Shown: positions 1-4,807 of the stretch, piece after piece
How positions within the stretch are numbered: the first letter of the stretch is position 1
Layout: each line of letters opens with the position of its first letter
From: CAZTXD01 sp964617995
Lineage (GTDB): Bacteria > Actinomycetota > Acidimicrobiia > Spongiisociales > ZC4RG35
DNA: 5,540 bases
Direction of reading: 5' to 3'
NCBI GenBank assembly: GCA_964617995.1
Contig: CAZTXD010000188.1
Location: 1-5,540 of the forward strand
The notes under the pieces: model-generated
The model's database searches: none
The model's input: only the letters and a program-made list of their open reading frames with translations
Told to the model about the DNA's origin: nothing
Program-made: the position numbers and the translations under genes

Positions 1-30
1 GGCGTCAGCGGTGGTCCTGGCACGAGCCAT
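1..30 (-). CDS. 5' end of a probable ArsR-family (SdpR-like) transcriptional repressor, partial
   Basis: Reading the minus strand from an ATG at 30 gives MARARTTADA and then runs off the window. This short Ala/Arg/Thr N-terminus is the kind seen in small winged-helix ArsR/SdpR-like repressors of actinobacteria, but ten residues cannot prove a family. The main support that a gene starts here is upstream: a near-consensus promoter at 38-65 places the transcription start almost on the ATG, and the promoter spacer is a perfect palindrome, as expected of an autorepressed regulator. No Shine-Dalgarno precedes the ATG, which fits leaderless initiation. A MarR or TetR regulator is the main alternative. 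Confidence 0.5.
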   Translation of the reverse strand, partial: MARARTTADA

Positions 31-37
31 GTCAGAG

Positions 38-65
38 ATCATATGCCTATATAGGCAAATGTCAA
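38..65 (-). promoter_or_regulatory. Sigma-70-type promoter of the leftmost minus-strand gene
   Basis: On the minus strand a perfect -35 TTGACA (65-60) is followed after 16 bp by TATGAT (43-38). The -10 ends seven bases before the ATG at 30, so the start point should fall on or next to the start codon and give a leaderless mRNA. The hexamers and spacing are read directly; activity is inferred. This is the strongest promoter-like sequence in the window. Confidence 0.75.
44..57. promoter_or_regulatory. Perfect 14-bp palindromic operator inside the promoter spacer
   Basis: TGCCTATATAGGCA is its own reverse complement and fills the spacer between the -35 and -10 elements just described. A dimeric repressor bound here would exclude RNA polymerase. 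Position and symmetry suggest autoregulation by the gene beginning at 30. Which protein binds is inferred. Confidence 0.7.
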
Positions 66-105
66 CCCGGACGACCACAATCTCGCGAAGGCGGGCAGCC
101 GTCCG

Positions 106-111
106 TATGGT
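106..111 (+). promoter_or_regulatory. Possible -10 element for the plus-strand chimeric ORF
   Basis: TATGGT ends six bases before the ATG at 118, a spacing that again suggests leaderless transcription, and no Shine-Dalgarno is present. No good -35 hexamer is visible 16-18 bp upstream (TCGCGA at 83-88 is the nearest position). It may be the original promoter of the zinc-finger gene whose start survives here. Confidence 0.3.
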
Positions 112-117
112 TCCGGC

Positions 118-363
118 ATGACCAACAACACGTGCAGCCATTTCGCCGACCTCCGGGAAGTAGCAGACCCAGCATCCACTGAGTGCGACCGGTGTGGTCA
201 ACCCGTCGTTGCCCTGACGATCGACACCGAGGTGCACCCACCCAAGATTCTGCTCATCCGCGGTCGGGCCGAGTTGGACTTCGTCGATGGCATCCCGGAC
301 GAGTATCTCCAGGCGACCAGCAGCTACGAGATGACGCCCGAATCACATCGTTTCAGCCGGTAA
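118..363 (+). pseudogene. Chimeric remnant: UBP-type zinc-finger N-terminus joined in frame to a PPOX-family segment
   Basis: The 81-codon frame has two unlike halves. Residues 1-28 show C6, H8 and a C-x2-C pair at 23-26 with the run CSHFADLREV, as in the N-terminus of small UBP-type zinc-finger proteins, but the rest of that domain is missing. From about residue 29 the text changes to VALTIDTE, PPKILLIRGRAELD, VDGIPDEYL and SYEMTPE. This matches the middle of a pyridoxamine-5'-phosphate-oxidase-like (split-barrel flavin or F420) protein family. Neither the PPOX N-terminal strands nor its C-terminal region is present, and the frame ends soon after SYEMTPE. A deletion fusing two neighbouring genes is the simplest reading. 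A real small zinc-binding protein is possible but less likely. Family calls are from memory of conserved motifs, not a search. Confidence 0.65.
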
Positions 364-469
364 CGGAGTACTCGCGGCGAAGGACAGGATGCCTAGCCGG
401 AACTCAACCGGCAGTCGAGACGTGCGAGTCGCCAATATCACGGATTCAACCAGGGCCCCACCTCACCAA

Positions 470-715
470 TCGTCGTCGCCGGTTGATGAAGCACGGCCTC
501 ATGGCGAGACCGCCCTCGACGGCCGTGGTCGACGGAACCAAGTGCTTCTCTGCCCTGAGCACCTGGACGATCCGGGTGTTCACCTCGTCGAGCCTGCGGT
601 CATCGACGTCATCGTGGTGATAACGGAAGCAACCAGATGGAGAGGGCAGGGGGAGAAGCAGCTCCAGTCTGGGGTGCTCACGCGCCCGCTCCGCGATGTG
701 CTGCGAATGCGACAT
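470..715 (-). pseudogene. C-terminal relic of a PLP-dependent (aromatic amino acid type) decarboxylase
   Basis: The minus-strand frame running from 715 towards 470 contains, in order, HIAERAREHPRLELL, GCFRY, LDEVNTRIV, VPSTT and LAMRPCFIN. These are the order and spacing of the C-terminal domain of group II pyridoxal-dependent decarboxylases and related enzymes (typically ERV..HPRLEL, ..VCFRY, LN..I, PS.T, G..A.R.. .NHRTT). The upstream part, with the cofactor-binding lysine and the whole large domain, is absent: upstream of 715 the frame stays open but has no family similarity. After FINRR the expected TT..DV continues only in another frame (TTIGEV, about 474-457), implying a frameshift at the CGACGACGA run. 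No start codon or ribosome site fits. This is a decayed fragment, not a working enzyme. Confidence 0.75.
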
Positions 716-961
716 ATCACCGGATGCGATCTCTGGATCGCTGCGGCCCGATTTCCTGCAAGGCAGCCCACCCAGACGCTCGCCAGGGGACGGCTCAGAA
801 GAATCGCGAGCGGCCTTCGATCCAGATCGTCGTTCCCCGCCAATCAGACGGCAACGCCAATTACGCGCCTCCAGTGACAGAGCAGCGGAGCAGGCAACAG
901 TGTTCTGCCAAATTCCCTTTGTCGTTTCACAAATCGACACAAGCGGAGACACGAAGCAACA
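716..961. other. Stretch with no recognisable gene
   Basis: Several frames are open on both strands here, but none shows a ribosome site, a consistent third-position GC bias or a recognisable motif. Together with the truncated genes on its left it reads as decaying sequence. The upstream extension of the decarboxylase frame (716-952) shows no family similarity. Confidence 0.5.
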
Positions 962-984
962 CGGTTCCGGAGTCGGAAGAACCG
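962..984. other. Inverted repeat downstream of the response regulator gene
   Basis: CGGTTC (962-967) and GAACCG (979-984) are perfect complements around an 11-nt loop, with an alternative inner pairing of TTCCG and CGGAA. It lies about 40 bp past the regulator stop codon in the direction of its transcription and could contribute to 3'-end formation, but no T-run follows on the minus strand, so a canonical intrinsic terminator is not supported. Confidence 0.35.
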
Positions 985-985
985 G

Positions 986-1018
986 AGGTCGACGGATCGA
1001 CGCCGTCCCCGACTACGA
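986..1018 (+). other. tRNA 3'-end-like segment (T-arm plus acceptor-like tail), no complete tRNA
   Basis: GACGG (991-995), a 7-nt loop ATCGACG and CCGTC (1003-1007) form a 5-bp stem and loop close to a tRNA T-arm (loop consensus TTCRANY, here with A at the first position). It is followed by seven bases, CCCGACT, then ACGA where a tRNA gene would have a discriminator base and CCA. The five bases before the stem could be a variable loop. No D-arm, anticodon arm with a U33 or matching 5' acceptor strand is found upstream. It could be a degraded tRNA, an attachment-site copy of a tRNA 3' end, or chance. Confidence 0.25.
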
Positions 1019-1024
1019 ACGTCC

Positions 1025-1693
1025 TCACGGCTCGTGCGTGTCGGATTCAAGCGAATTCGGCGCCGCGCCTAATCCGCGCTCGTGGGCGGCGACCACCGCT
1101 GCCGTACGGTTGGGGACGGCCATCTTCGCCAGGATGTTGGATACGTGATTTCGCACCGTCTTGTCCGATAGTCCGAGACGGCGGGCAATCGCTGCATTGT
1201 CGTGACCGTCGGCGAGGGCCTCGAGGACGTCGAACTCCCGTGCGGTGAGTTCCGGAAACCGATCTCCCCGGCTGACGCGACGTCTTCCTACCGACGCCAG
1301 AACCGAGTGCGACAGGGGAACGATCCCGGCGGCCACCGCAAGTACCGCCTCGATGATGGCGTCTGGTTCGGCGGACTTCAGAACATAGCCACTGGCACCG
1401 ACGGCGAACGCCCCAGAAATGGCTCGTTCGTCCTCGGCCGACGTCAGAACCAGCACCCGTGTTGGCGACGATGTTGCCCGGATCTCCGACGTCGCCCAGA
1501 TCCCGTCACCTCCCGGCATGCGGAGGTCCACGACCCCCACATCGGGGGAGGCGTTGCGTACCATCTCCACCAGCTCCTTGCCCGTTCCGACGGTTCCGAC
1601 TACCTCGATATCGTCATGGTCCGCCAGCAAAGTCTCCAGTGCCGAACGGAAGATCGGATGGTCTTCGGCGATGACGACCCTTACCGGTTTCAT
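1025..1693 (-). CDS. NarL/FixJ-family two-component response regulator
   Basis: This 222-aa protein is a DNA-binding transcriptional regulator activated by phosphoryl transfer from its partner kinase, encoded just upstream. The receiver domain spans about residues 1-120: acidic pair E10/D11, phospho-acceptor D56 in VVDLRMP, switch residue T84 in VLTSAE, and conserved K106 in GYVLKS. A linker leads to a LuxR-type helix-turn-helix at about 147-207, with ELTAREFDVLEALADGHDNAAIARRLGLSDKTVRNH-type features (seen as LTAREFDVL, IARRLGLS and KTVRNHVSNI). All active-site residues are present and the length is normal. Its ATG at 1693 overlaps the kinase stop codon as ATGA, so translation is likely coupled and the two proteins a cognate pair. 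Target genes are not shown by the sequence; the secreted-protein promoter upstream is a candidate. Confidence 0.96.
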   Translation of the reverse strand: MKPVRVVIAEDHPIFRSALETLLADHDDIEVVGTVGTGKELVEMVRNASPDVGVVDLRMPGGDGIWATSEIRATSSPTRVLVLTSAEDERAISGAFAVGASGYVLKSAEPDAIIEAVLAVAAGIVPLSHSVLASVGRRRVSRGDRFPELTAREFDVLEALADGHDNAAIARRLGLSDKTVRNHVSNILAKMAVPNRTAAVVAAHERGLGAAPNSLESDTHEP

Positions 1694-3507
1694 CGGGTCA
1701 TCGGCAGTTTGGCAGTCACCGCCGTCCCTCTGGGCCGATTTGGGCTGATCTCGAAGGTTCCCCCGGCTCGTTCGATCCGTTCCCGCATCGACCGAGACCC
1801 GATCCCAAGCGTTGGATCGGCGGGAAAGCCGGTGCCATCGTCGACCATCTCGACGATGACCGATCCCTCCCCGACTCGAAGCCGAACCTCACATGCTCGC
1901 CCTCCCGAGTGCTTGGCCGCATTGGCAATGGCCTCCATGCACACCCGGTAGACAATTGCCTCCTGATCGAGACCCAGGGTCGGGAATGGCTCGTCGACGA
2001 CGAGGCGCACCGAGAACTCGGGTGGGTCGTCGAAGGTCTTTACCTTGTCGCTCAGGGCCTCGACCAGCGATGCCGTCTCCAACGGGAGGGGTGTGAGGTC
2101 GTCGATGATCCGTCGGGCCAGCTCCAGGGAGTCCCTCGCCGCCGTCTCGATGGTCTCCAGCTGCACGATCGTGTCGGCGGTCTTGGCCGATTCGAGACGC
2201 TTACGAGCCGTGGCTGCGGAGATACGGATCCCCGACAGCGTCGGGTTGAGTTCGTCGTGCAGGTCCGACTGGATTCGGGTGCGTTCGGTCTGACGTGCGC
2301 TGAGGAGACGCCGATGTGCCTCGGCCAGGTAGCGGCCGAGCCGTCCCGCTTCGAGGGCGGCGGCAACGTGAGGCAGCAATTCGTCGAACGCTGCTCCATC
2401 GGCGGGGTGGGGACCATTGACCACGAGGCGGCCAACGGGCTTGCCGAGATGAACCAGAGTGTGGCTGGAGGAGGTGGCCGGGTCGAGGTCACCCCACGAG
2501 GCGAGCCGATGGAATCCCTCTCCGTCGGCCTCCTCCACGGAGACACCGCTCAAGCTGAGGGAGGCTCCCAGCGAGACCGCGACCAACTCGGGCACATCCT
2601 CGGGGGCAACTGCTTCGCTGAGCCGAGAGGCCAGGGCCCGTAGCGTCCGACCCGACATCTCATCCCGGCCGAGCAGGGCCCTACTTGCCCCCTCGCCGAG
2701 GCGCCGCATCAGATTGCCCAGCGCCACAATCACCAAGGCGACGATCAACACCACCGCGGCAGAGCCGGGATCGGTCAGACCAACCAGAGTCAGCAGTTCC
2801 ACCGTTACCAGGGCAACCACCGCCGCCGCGATGAGGCGAACCGTCCAGTCCAGAACAGGGTGGATGATCGACGCCCACCTCCTCACGTCTCCGGTCAGCC
2901 AGGACACGGCGACCGTCAGGGGCAAACCTGCCACCACCAAGGTCCCGGCGACTTCATCGATCAGACCCTCCCCAAAGGTTCCCCCGGCGAGGGTGCCCAA
3001 CCCCACGATTGGATAAAGGGACGCAATCAGCCCCGCAACCGCGACGAACAGCCCGATACGGACACGCTCCTCGCCGGCCGATCTGAGAAAGTGACGCCAC
3101 AGCTGGACGACCCCGATGATGCCGGTCACTAGGACGCCGACCAGAGGGATGGCGGCAGCGAGGAAGAACTCCGATGCGTACGGGCTGTCCTCACCAACCG
3201 CCAGGATGGCGACCACGGCCCATCCTATGGCGAACATCTGGTAGCGGAACAGTGCTCTGCCGAGACGACCCCGAGGACCACTCGGAAAGACGACGACCAA
3301 AACGGCGACCAGTGGAAGCGTCAGAACCCAGAAGGCACCGCCGACTCGATTGGGCAGATCGCCGGAGGGGCCAATTCGATCGAGTACGAACCCGCCCAAG
3401 TGTCCCAATGCCATGACCGCAAGCACCAGCGATACCGGGTGACGGGGGCGACGAACGACCGCCCACACCGCCACAACCACAACCGTCAGAGATGCGACGG
3501 CGTACAT
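1690..3507 (-). CDS. Polytopic membrane sensor histidine kinase with GAF-like and HisKA_3 domains
   Basis: This 605-aa kinase senses an unknown signal and phosphorylates the NarL-type regulator encoded next. Residues 1 to about 265 are hydrophobic, with roughly eight or nine membrane helices (for example 1-18, 24-43, 57-74, 113-134, 149-172, 183-205, 221-243 and 248-264). A GAF-like domain follows at about 285-390. A HisKA_3 dimerisation helix has the phospho-acceptor H417 in SDLHDELNPTLSG. The HATPase domain shows the N-box N529 in EAIANAAKHSGG, the G1 motif DDGTGF (556-561) and a G2 motif GIGSRSMRERI from 568. The core looks catalytically intact. An in-frame TGA lies immediately before the ATG at 3507, so the protein cannot begin farther upstream in this frame. 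The ATG has no Shine-Dalgarno of its own; the nearest one serves a six-codon leader ORF. The stop overlaps the regulator start by ATGA. Confidence 0.96.
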   Translation of the reverse strand: MYAVASLTVVVVAVWAVVRRPRHPVSLVLAVMALGHLGGFVLDRIGPSGDLPNRVGGAFWVLTLPLVAVLVVVFPSGPRGRLGRALFRYQMFAIGWAVVAILAVGEDSPYASEFFLAAAIPLVGVLVTGIIGVVQLWRHFLRSAGEERVRIGLFVAVAGLIASLYPIVGLGTLAGGTFGEGLIDEVAGTLVVAGLPLTVAVSWLTGDVRRWASIIHPVLDWTVRLIAAAVVALVTVELLTLVGLTDPGSAAVVLIVALVIVALGNLMRRLGEGASRALLGRDEMSGRTLRALASRLSEAVAPEDVPELVAVSLGASLSLSGVSVEEADGEGFHRLASWGDLDPATSSSHTLVHLGKPVGRLVVNGPHPADGAAFDELLPHVAAALEAGRLGRYLAEAHRRLLSARQTERTRIQSDLHDELNPTLSGIRISAATARKRLESAKTADTIVQLETIETAARDSLELARRIIDDLTPLPLETASLVEALSDKVKTFDDPPEFSVRLVVDEPFPTLGLDQEAIVYRVCMEAIANAAKHSGGRACEVRLRVGEGSVIVEMVDDGTGFPADPTLGIGSRSMRERIERAGGTFEISPNRPRGTAVTAKLPMTR

Positions 3508-3528
3508 TCAGGGAGAATATAGCGGCAT
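3508..3528 (-). CDS. Six-codon leader ORF (MPLYSP) abutting the kinase start
   Basis: ATG at 3528 opens a frame of six codons, MPLYSP, closed by TGA at 3510-3508, and the kinase ATG is the very next codon in the same frame. GGAGGAG (3541-3535) lies six bases before this ATG, ideal for initiation, while the kinase ATG has no such site. Two readings are possible: a leader minigene that delivers ribosomes to the kinase by termination-reinitiation, or a former kinase N-terminus cut by a nonsense codon. TGA is a normal stop in this window, since the kinase and the 57-aa gene also end in it. Translation of the leader is inferred. Confidence 0.5.
   Translation of the reverse strand: MPLYSP
3516..3521 (-). 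promoter_or_regulatory. Possible internal -10 element before the kinase
   Basis: TATATT on the minus strand ends eight bases before the kinase ATG, so a transcript from it would be nearly leaderless and would bypass the leader ORF. It stands out in GC-rich surroundings, but no -35-like hexamer is seen 16-18 bp upstream. It is an alternative to operon read-through. Confidence 0.3.
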
Positions 3529-3534
3529 CAGGGG

Positions 3535-3541
3535 CTCCTCC
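3535..3541 (-). promoter_or_regulatory. Strong Shine-Dalgarno between the 57-aa gene and the kinase
   Basis: GGAGGAG sits six bases before the leader ATG at 3528 and 27 bases before the kinase ATG at 3507. It decides that initiation should occur at the leader and not directly at the kinase. Its first two G residues can pair in an alternative hairpin (CCGGC 3554-3550 with GCCGG 3544-3540). Confidence 0.65.
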
Positions 3542-3545
3542 GGCT

Positions 3546-3570
3546 CACCGCCGGACTCTTCCCGGCGGTG
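3546..3570 (-). other. Perfect 9-bp intercistronic hairpin
   Basis: CACCGCCGG and CCGGCGGTG are exact reverse complements around a 7-nt loop, starting two bases after the stop codon of the 57-aa gene. The stem is very GC-rich, but no T-run follows on the minus strand, so it is more likely an attenuator, processing or stability element than a full terminator. Its downstream arm can instead pair with 3544-3540, next to the Shine-Dalgarno, so two exclusive structures are possible. Confidence 0.6.
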
Positions 3571-3572
3571 CC

Positions 3573-3746
3573 TCAGCTGCGTCGACCGACCAGCCACATG
3601 CCGATCGCAACCACGATCAGCCCAAGGCCGAGCCACGTGAAGATCCAGATCGGGAACTCGGTGTCCTCGCCCAAGACGGGGCCACCGATGGCGCCGGTCA
3701 GGAAGCTGACGAGTCCCAGGATCGCAACCCACCATGTTCGGTTCAT
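3573..3746 (-). CDS. 57-aa two-helix membrane protein, first gene of the sensor-kinase cluster
   Basis: The minus strand from ATG 3746 to TGA 3573 encodes 57 residues beginning MNRTWWVAILGLVSFLTG and ending MWLVGRRS. Two hydrophobic helices are clear (about 5-22 and 33-53), separated by a short acidic loop containing GEDTEFP. The Arg-rich C-terminus suggests both ends are cytoplasmic. A very strong ribosome site, AGGAGGAGG, directly precedes the start and argues for real translation. I do not recognise the family. It lies 65 bp upstream of the kinase on the same strand and is probably co-transcribed. Small two-helix proteins beside sensor kinases can be accessory or modulating subunits, but that role is inferred. 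A possible -10 (TAATAC, 3782-3777) lies upstream without a clear -35. Confidence 0.8.
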   Translation of the reverse strand: MNRTWWVAILGLVSFLTGAIGGPVLGEDTEFPIWIFTWLGLGLIVVAIGMWLVGRRS

Positions 3747-3782
3747 TTCCTCCTCCTTGTTCTCTCTTTCTGACTGGTATTA

Positions 3783-3866
3783 GACGTCACATCGACTTCT
3801 TCTTCGAGGCCAACTTGTCCGGGCTGTTGACCATCACAGAGTCGATCGAGGCAGGACCACCAAGGA
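3783..3866. other. Spacer between the secreted-protein gene and the 57-aa gene
   Basis: This AT-richer stretch separates the secreted-protein stop from the region just upstream of the 57-aa gene. No ORF with a ribosome site is seen. It could hold the promoter of the kinase operon, but I find no convincing -35/-10 pair. Confidence 0.35.
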
Positions 3867-4349
3867 CTAGTCCGGAAGCTCCGGACACGAGCCGAAGTCG
3901 AACTCGTGCAACACGAAGTTGTTGGGCTGGGCGGTTATATGGACCGTCAGGTTCACACTGTCGGCCCTCCCCACGCCCTGGCCGATAATCTGCAGCTTGG
4001 CAGTCAAGGTCGCCTGGAAGCCGCCGTTTCCGGCGTTGACCGTCTCGCCAAACCAAACAGAACCGACGATGCGAAACGCATCACCAACCGAGTCCTCAGC
4101 CACCACCTTCCACGGAGTGACGGTGACAGTGAAGTTGGTGTTCCCCGGGGCGCTCTCGCCCTCATGAGCGACGATGCGCAGCTCTCCGGATGTGATGGTG
4201 TAGGTGTCGCCGGCACAGCCGAACACGTCACCGGTCACGTCTTCTGTGAAATGGAACGCCGGCTGGCTCGCCATCGCCGGAGCCGCGAGGGCTCCCAGCA
4301 GCACGCTCACCGCAATCAGGACCTTGGCCGGTCTCATCGATGCGAACAT
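3867..4349 (-). CDS. Secreted protein of unknown function (160 aa)
   Basis: The protein begins with a classical signal peptide: basic MFASMRPAK, a hydrophobic stretch about 10-22, and a likely signal peptidase I cut after APAMA (residue 27). The mature part, about 133 residues, is rich in alternating hydrophobic and Thr/Val/Gly segments such as DTYTITSGELRIV, FTVTVTP and VNLTVHIT, suggesting a beta-sandwich fold. Only two cysteines remain (C45 and C155), one near each end, which could form a disulphide. There is no lipobox, LPXTG or membrane anchor. It resembles uncharacterised secreted proteins common in soil and aquatic actinobacteria, but I cannot name a family. AGGAG six bases before the ATG at 4349 fixes the start, while the alternative Met5 is too far from it. 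It points the same way as the kinase operon, 120 bp ahead of the 57-aa gene. Confidence 0.88.
   Translation of the reverse strand: MFASMRPAKVLIAVSVLLGALAAPAMASQPAFHFTEDVTGDVFGCAGDTYTITSGELRIVAHEGESAPGNTNFTVTVTPWKVVAEDSVGDAFRIVGSVWFGETVNAGNGGFQATLTAKLQIIGQGVGRADSVNLTVHITAQPNNFVLHEFDFGSCPELPD
3870..3886 (-). terminator. Short hairpin at the 3' end of the secreted-protein gene
   Basis: GTCCGGA and TCCGGAC pair perfectly (7 bp, 3-nt loop) across the last codons, just before the TAG at 3869-3867. A second palindrome, GGACTAGTCC (3864-3873), overlaps the stop. There is no T-run, so termination would have to be of the T-less type or Rho-assisted. It may only reduce read-through into the 57-aa gene. 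Confidence 0.3.
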
Positions 4350-4375
4350 CTCGATCTCCTATGTCGATGACCATC

Positions 4376-4402
4376 CCTCTGATCGGTGGCCACCAACAGA
4401 GG
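4376..4402. promoter_or_regulatory. Nested 27-bp dyad upstream of the secreted-protein gene
   Basis: Outer arms CCTCTG (4376-4381) and CAGAGG (4397-4402) enclose a perfect 10-bp palindrome, GGTGGCCACC (4385-4394), and the two dyads are nearly concentric. The element ends 27 bp before the ATG at 4349. It could be an operator or a 5'-UTR hairpin that exposes the AGGAG site. Confidence 0.5.
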
Positions 4403-4407
4403 TACAC

Positions 4408-4444
4408 CGCCCAGTGTCCCGAACGGAAGTGCCCGGTGTCCCGA
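4408..4444 (-). promoter_or_regulatory. Tandem direct repeat, candidate activator-binding sites
   Basis: On the minus strand TCGGGACACCGGGC (4444-4431) recurs as TCGGGACACTGGGC (4422-4409), 13 of 14 bases identical and exactly 22 bp apart, about two helical turns. The pair lies some 60-95 bp upstream of the secreted-protein start, a usual place for activator sites. Binding by the NarL-type regulator of this window is a hypothesis only. Confidence 0.5.
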
Positions 4445-4555
4445 TGGGCCGGGAAACTATTCGGGAAGACGTCGAGTCCGACCGCATCCGACAGATCCGC
4501 CGGCCGTGATCATGCAGCACTGCCACTCAGATGACGTTGTCTCTTGCCCTCCTAA
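4445..4555. other. Spacer upstream of the secreted-protein regulatory region
   Basis: No gene-like frame with a ribosome site and no clear promoter is visible. Together with 4556-5199 it makes a stretch of about 750 bp without an intact gene. Confidence 0.4.
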
Positions 4556-4807
4556 GCGAGCGTCGCTACCGGATCCACCCGCAAAACCCTCTGGCGCCTA
4601 TTCAACAAGAAAGGCGACACCAACCGGCCCGACCGCATGCACACCATCATGTCAACACTCACCGGCACCCACGGTCACGCCAACCGAGGCACCGAAGTCC
4701 CCCGCACCACCCTCACCACCGCACTCCAAACAGAAACCCACCACCACACCACCGAAAACCTCAACAAGACCAACCACTACCAAGACCTCACCATCGACAA
4801 GACATAA
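4556..4807 (+). pseudogene. Unidentified coding fragment with extreme strand skew and C-ending codons
   Basis: The plus-strand frame from 4556 to TAA at 4807 (83 sense codons) has almost all codons ending in C or G in its central part, unlike the frames around it. It reads, in pieces, TGSTRKTLWRLFNKKGDTN, RPDRMHTIMSTLTGTHGHAN and ENLNKTNHYQDLT. A stop (TAA 4553-4555) precedes it, no start with a ribosome site exists, and the only Met codons are internal, so it looks like a 5'-truncated relic. The segment 4741-4800 has 27 C and 25 A against 4 G and 4 T. I do not recognise the family. The composition differs from the two-component genes and suggests a transferred or mobile-element origin. A low-complexity non-coding tract is the alternative. 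Confidence 0.35.

Noticed and set aside
446..952. Full-length 168-codon minus-strand ORF as an intact gene
   Set aside because: Only the part from about 715 downward resembles a decarboxylase C-terminus; the upstream half is featureless, with no ribosome site, so the frame is an accidental extension of a relic.
886..1018. Complete tRNA gene ending near 1018
   Set aside because: No D-arm, no anticodon arm with a proper stem and U33, and no matching 5' acceptor strand were found.
637..1248. Long plus-strand ORF through 637-1248 and the overlapping plus-strand frame 696-1148
   Set aside because: Both run antisense into the response regulator gene, have no ribosome site and show low-complexity Arg/Ser/Pro composition; they are mirror frames of GC-rich DNA.
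1909..2643. 244-codon plus-strand ORF opposite the histidine kinase
   Set aside because: It lies entirely antisense to conserved HATPase, HisKA_3 and GAF coding sequence, and its apparent regularity reflects the codon pattern of the real gene.
3906..4370. Plus-strand ORF opposite the secreted protein
   Set aside because: The minus-strand frame has a signal peptide and a well-placed AGGAG; the plus frame has neither.
4741..4800. Simple-sequence repeat or CRISPR-like array in the CCACC-rich tract
   Set aside because: There is no regular repeat unit or spacer pattern; the CAC/ACC runs are explained by biased codons in one frame.
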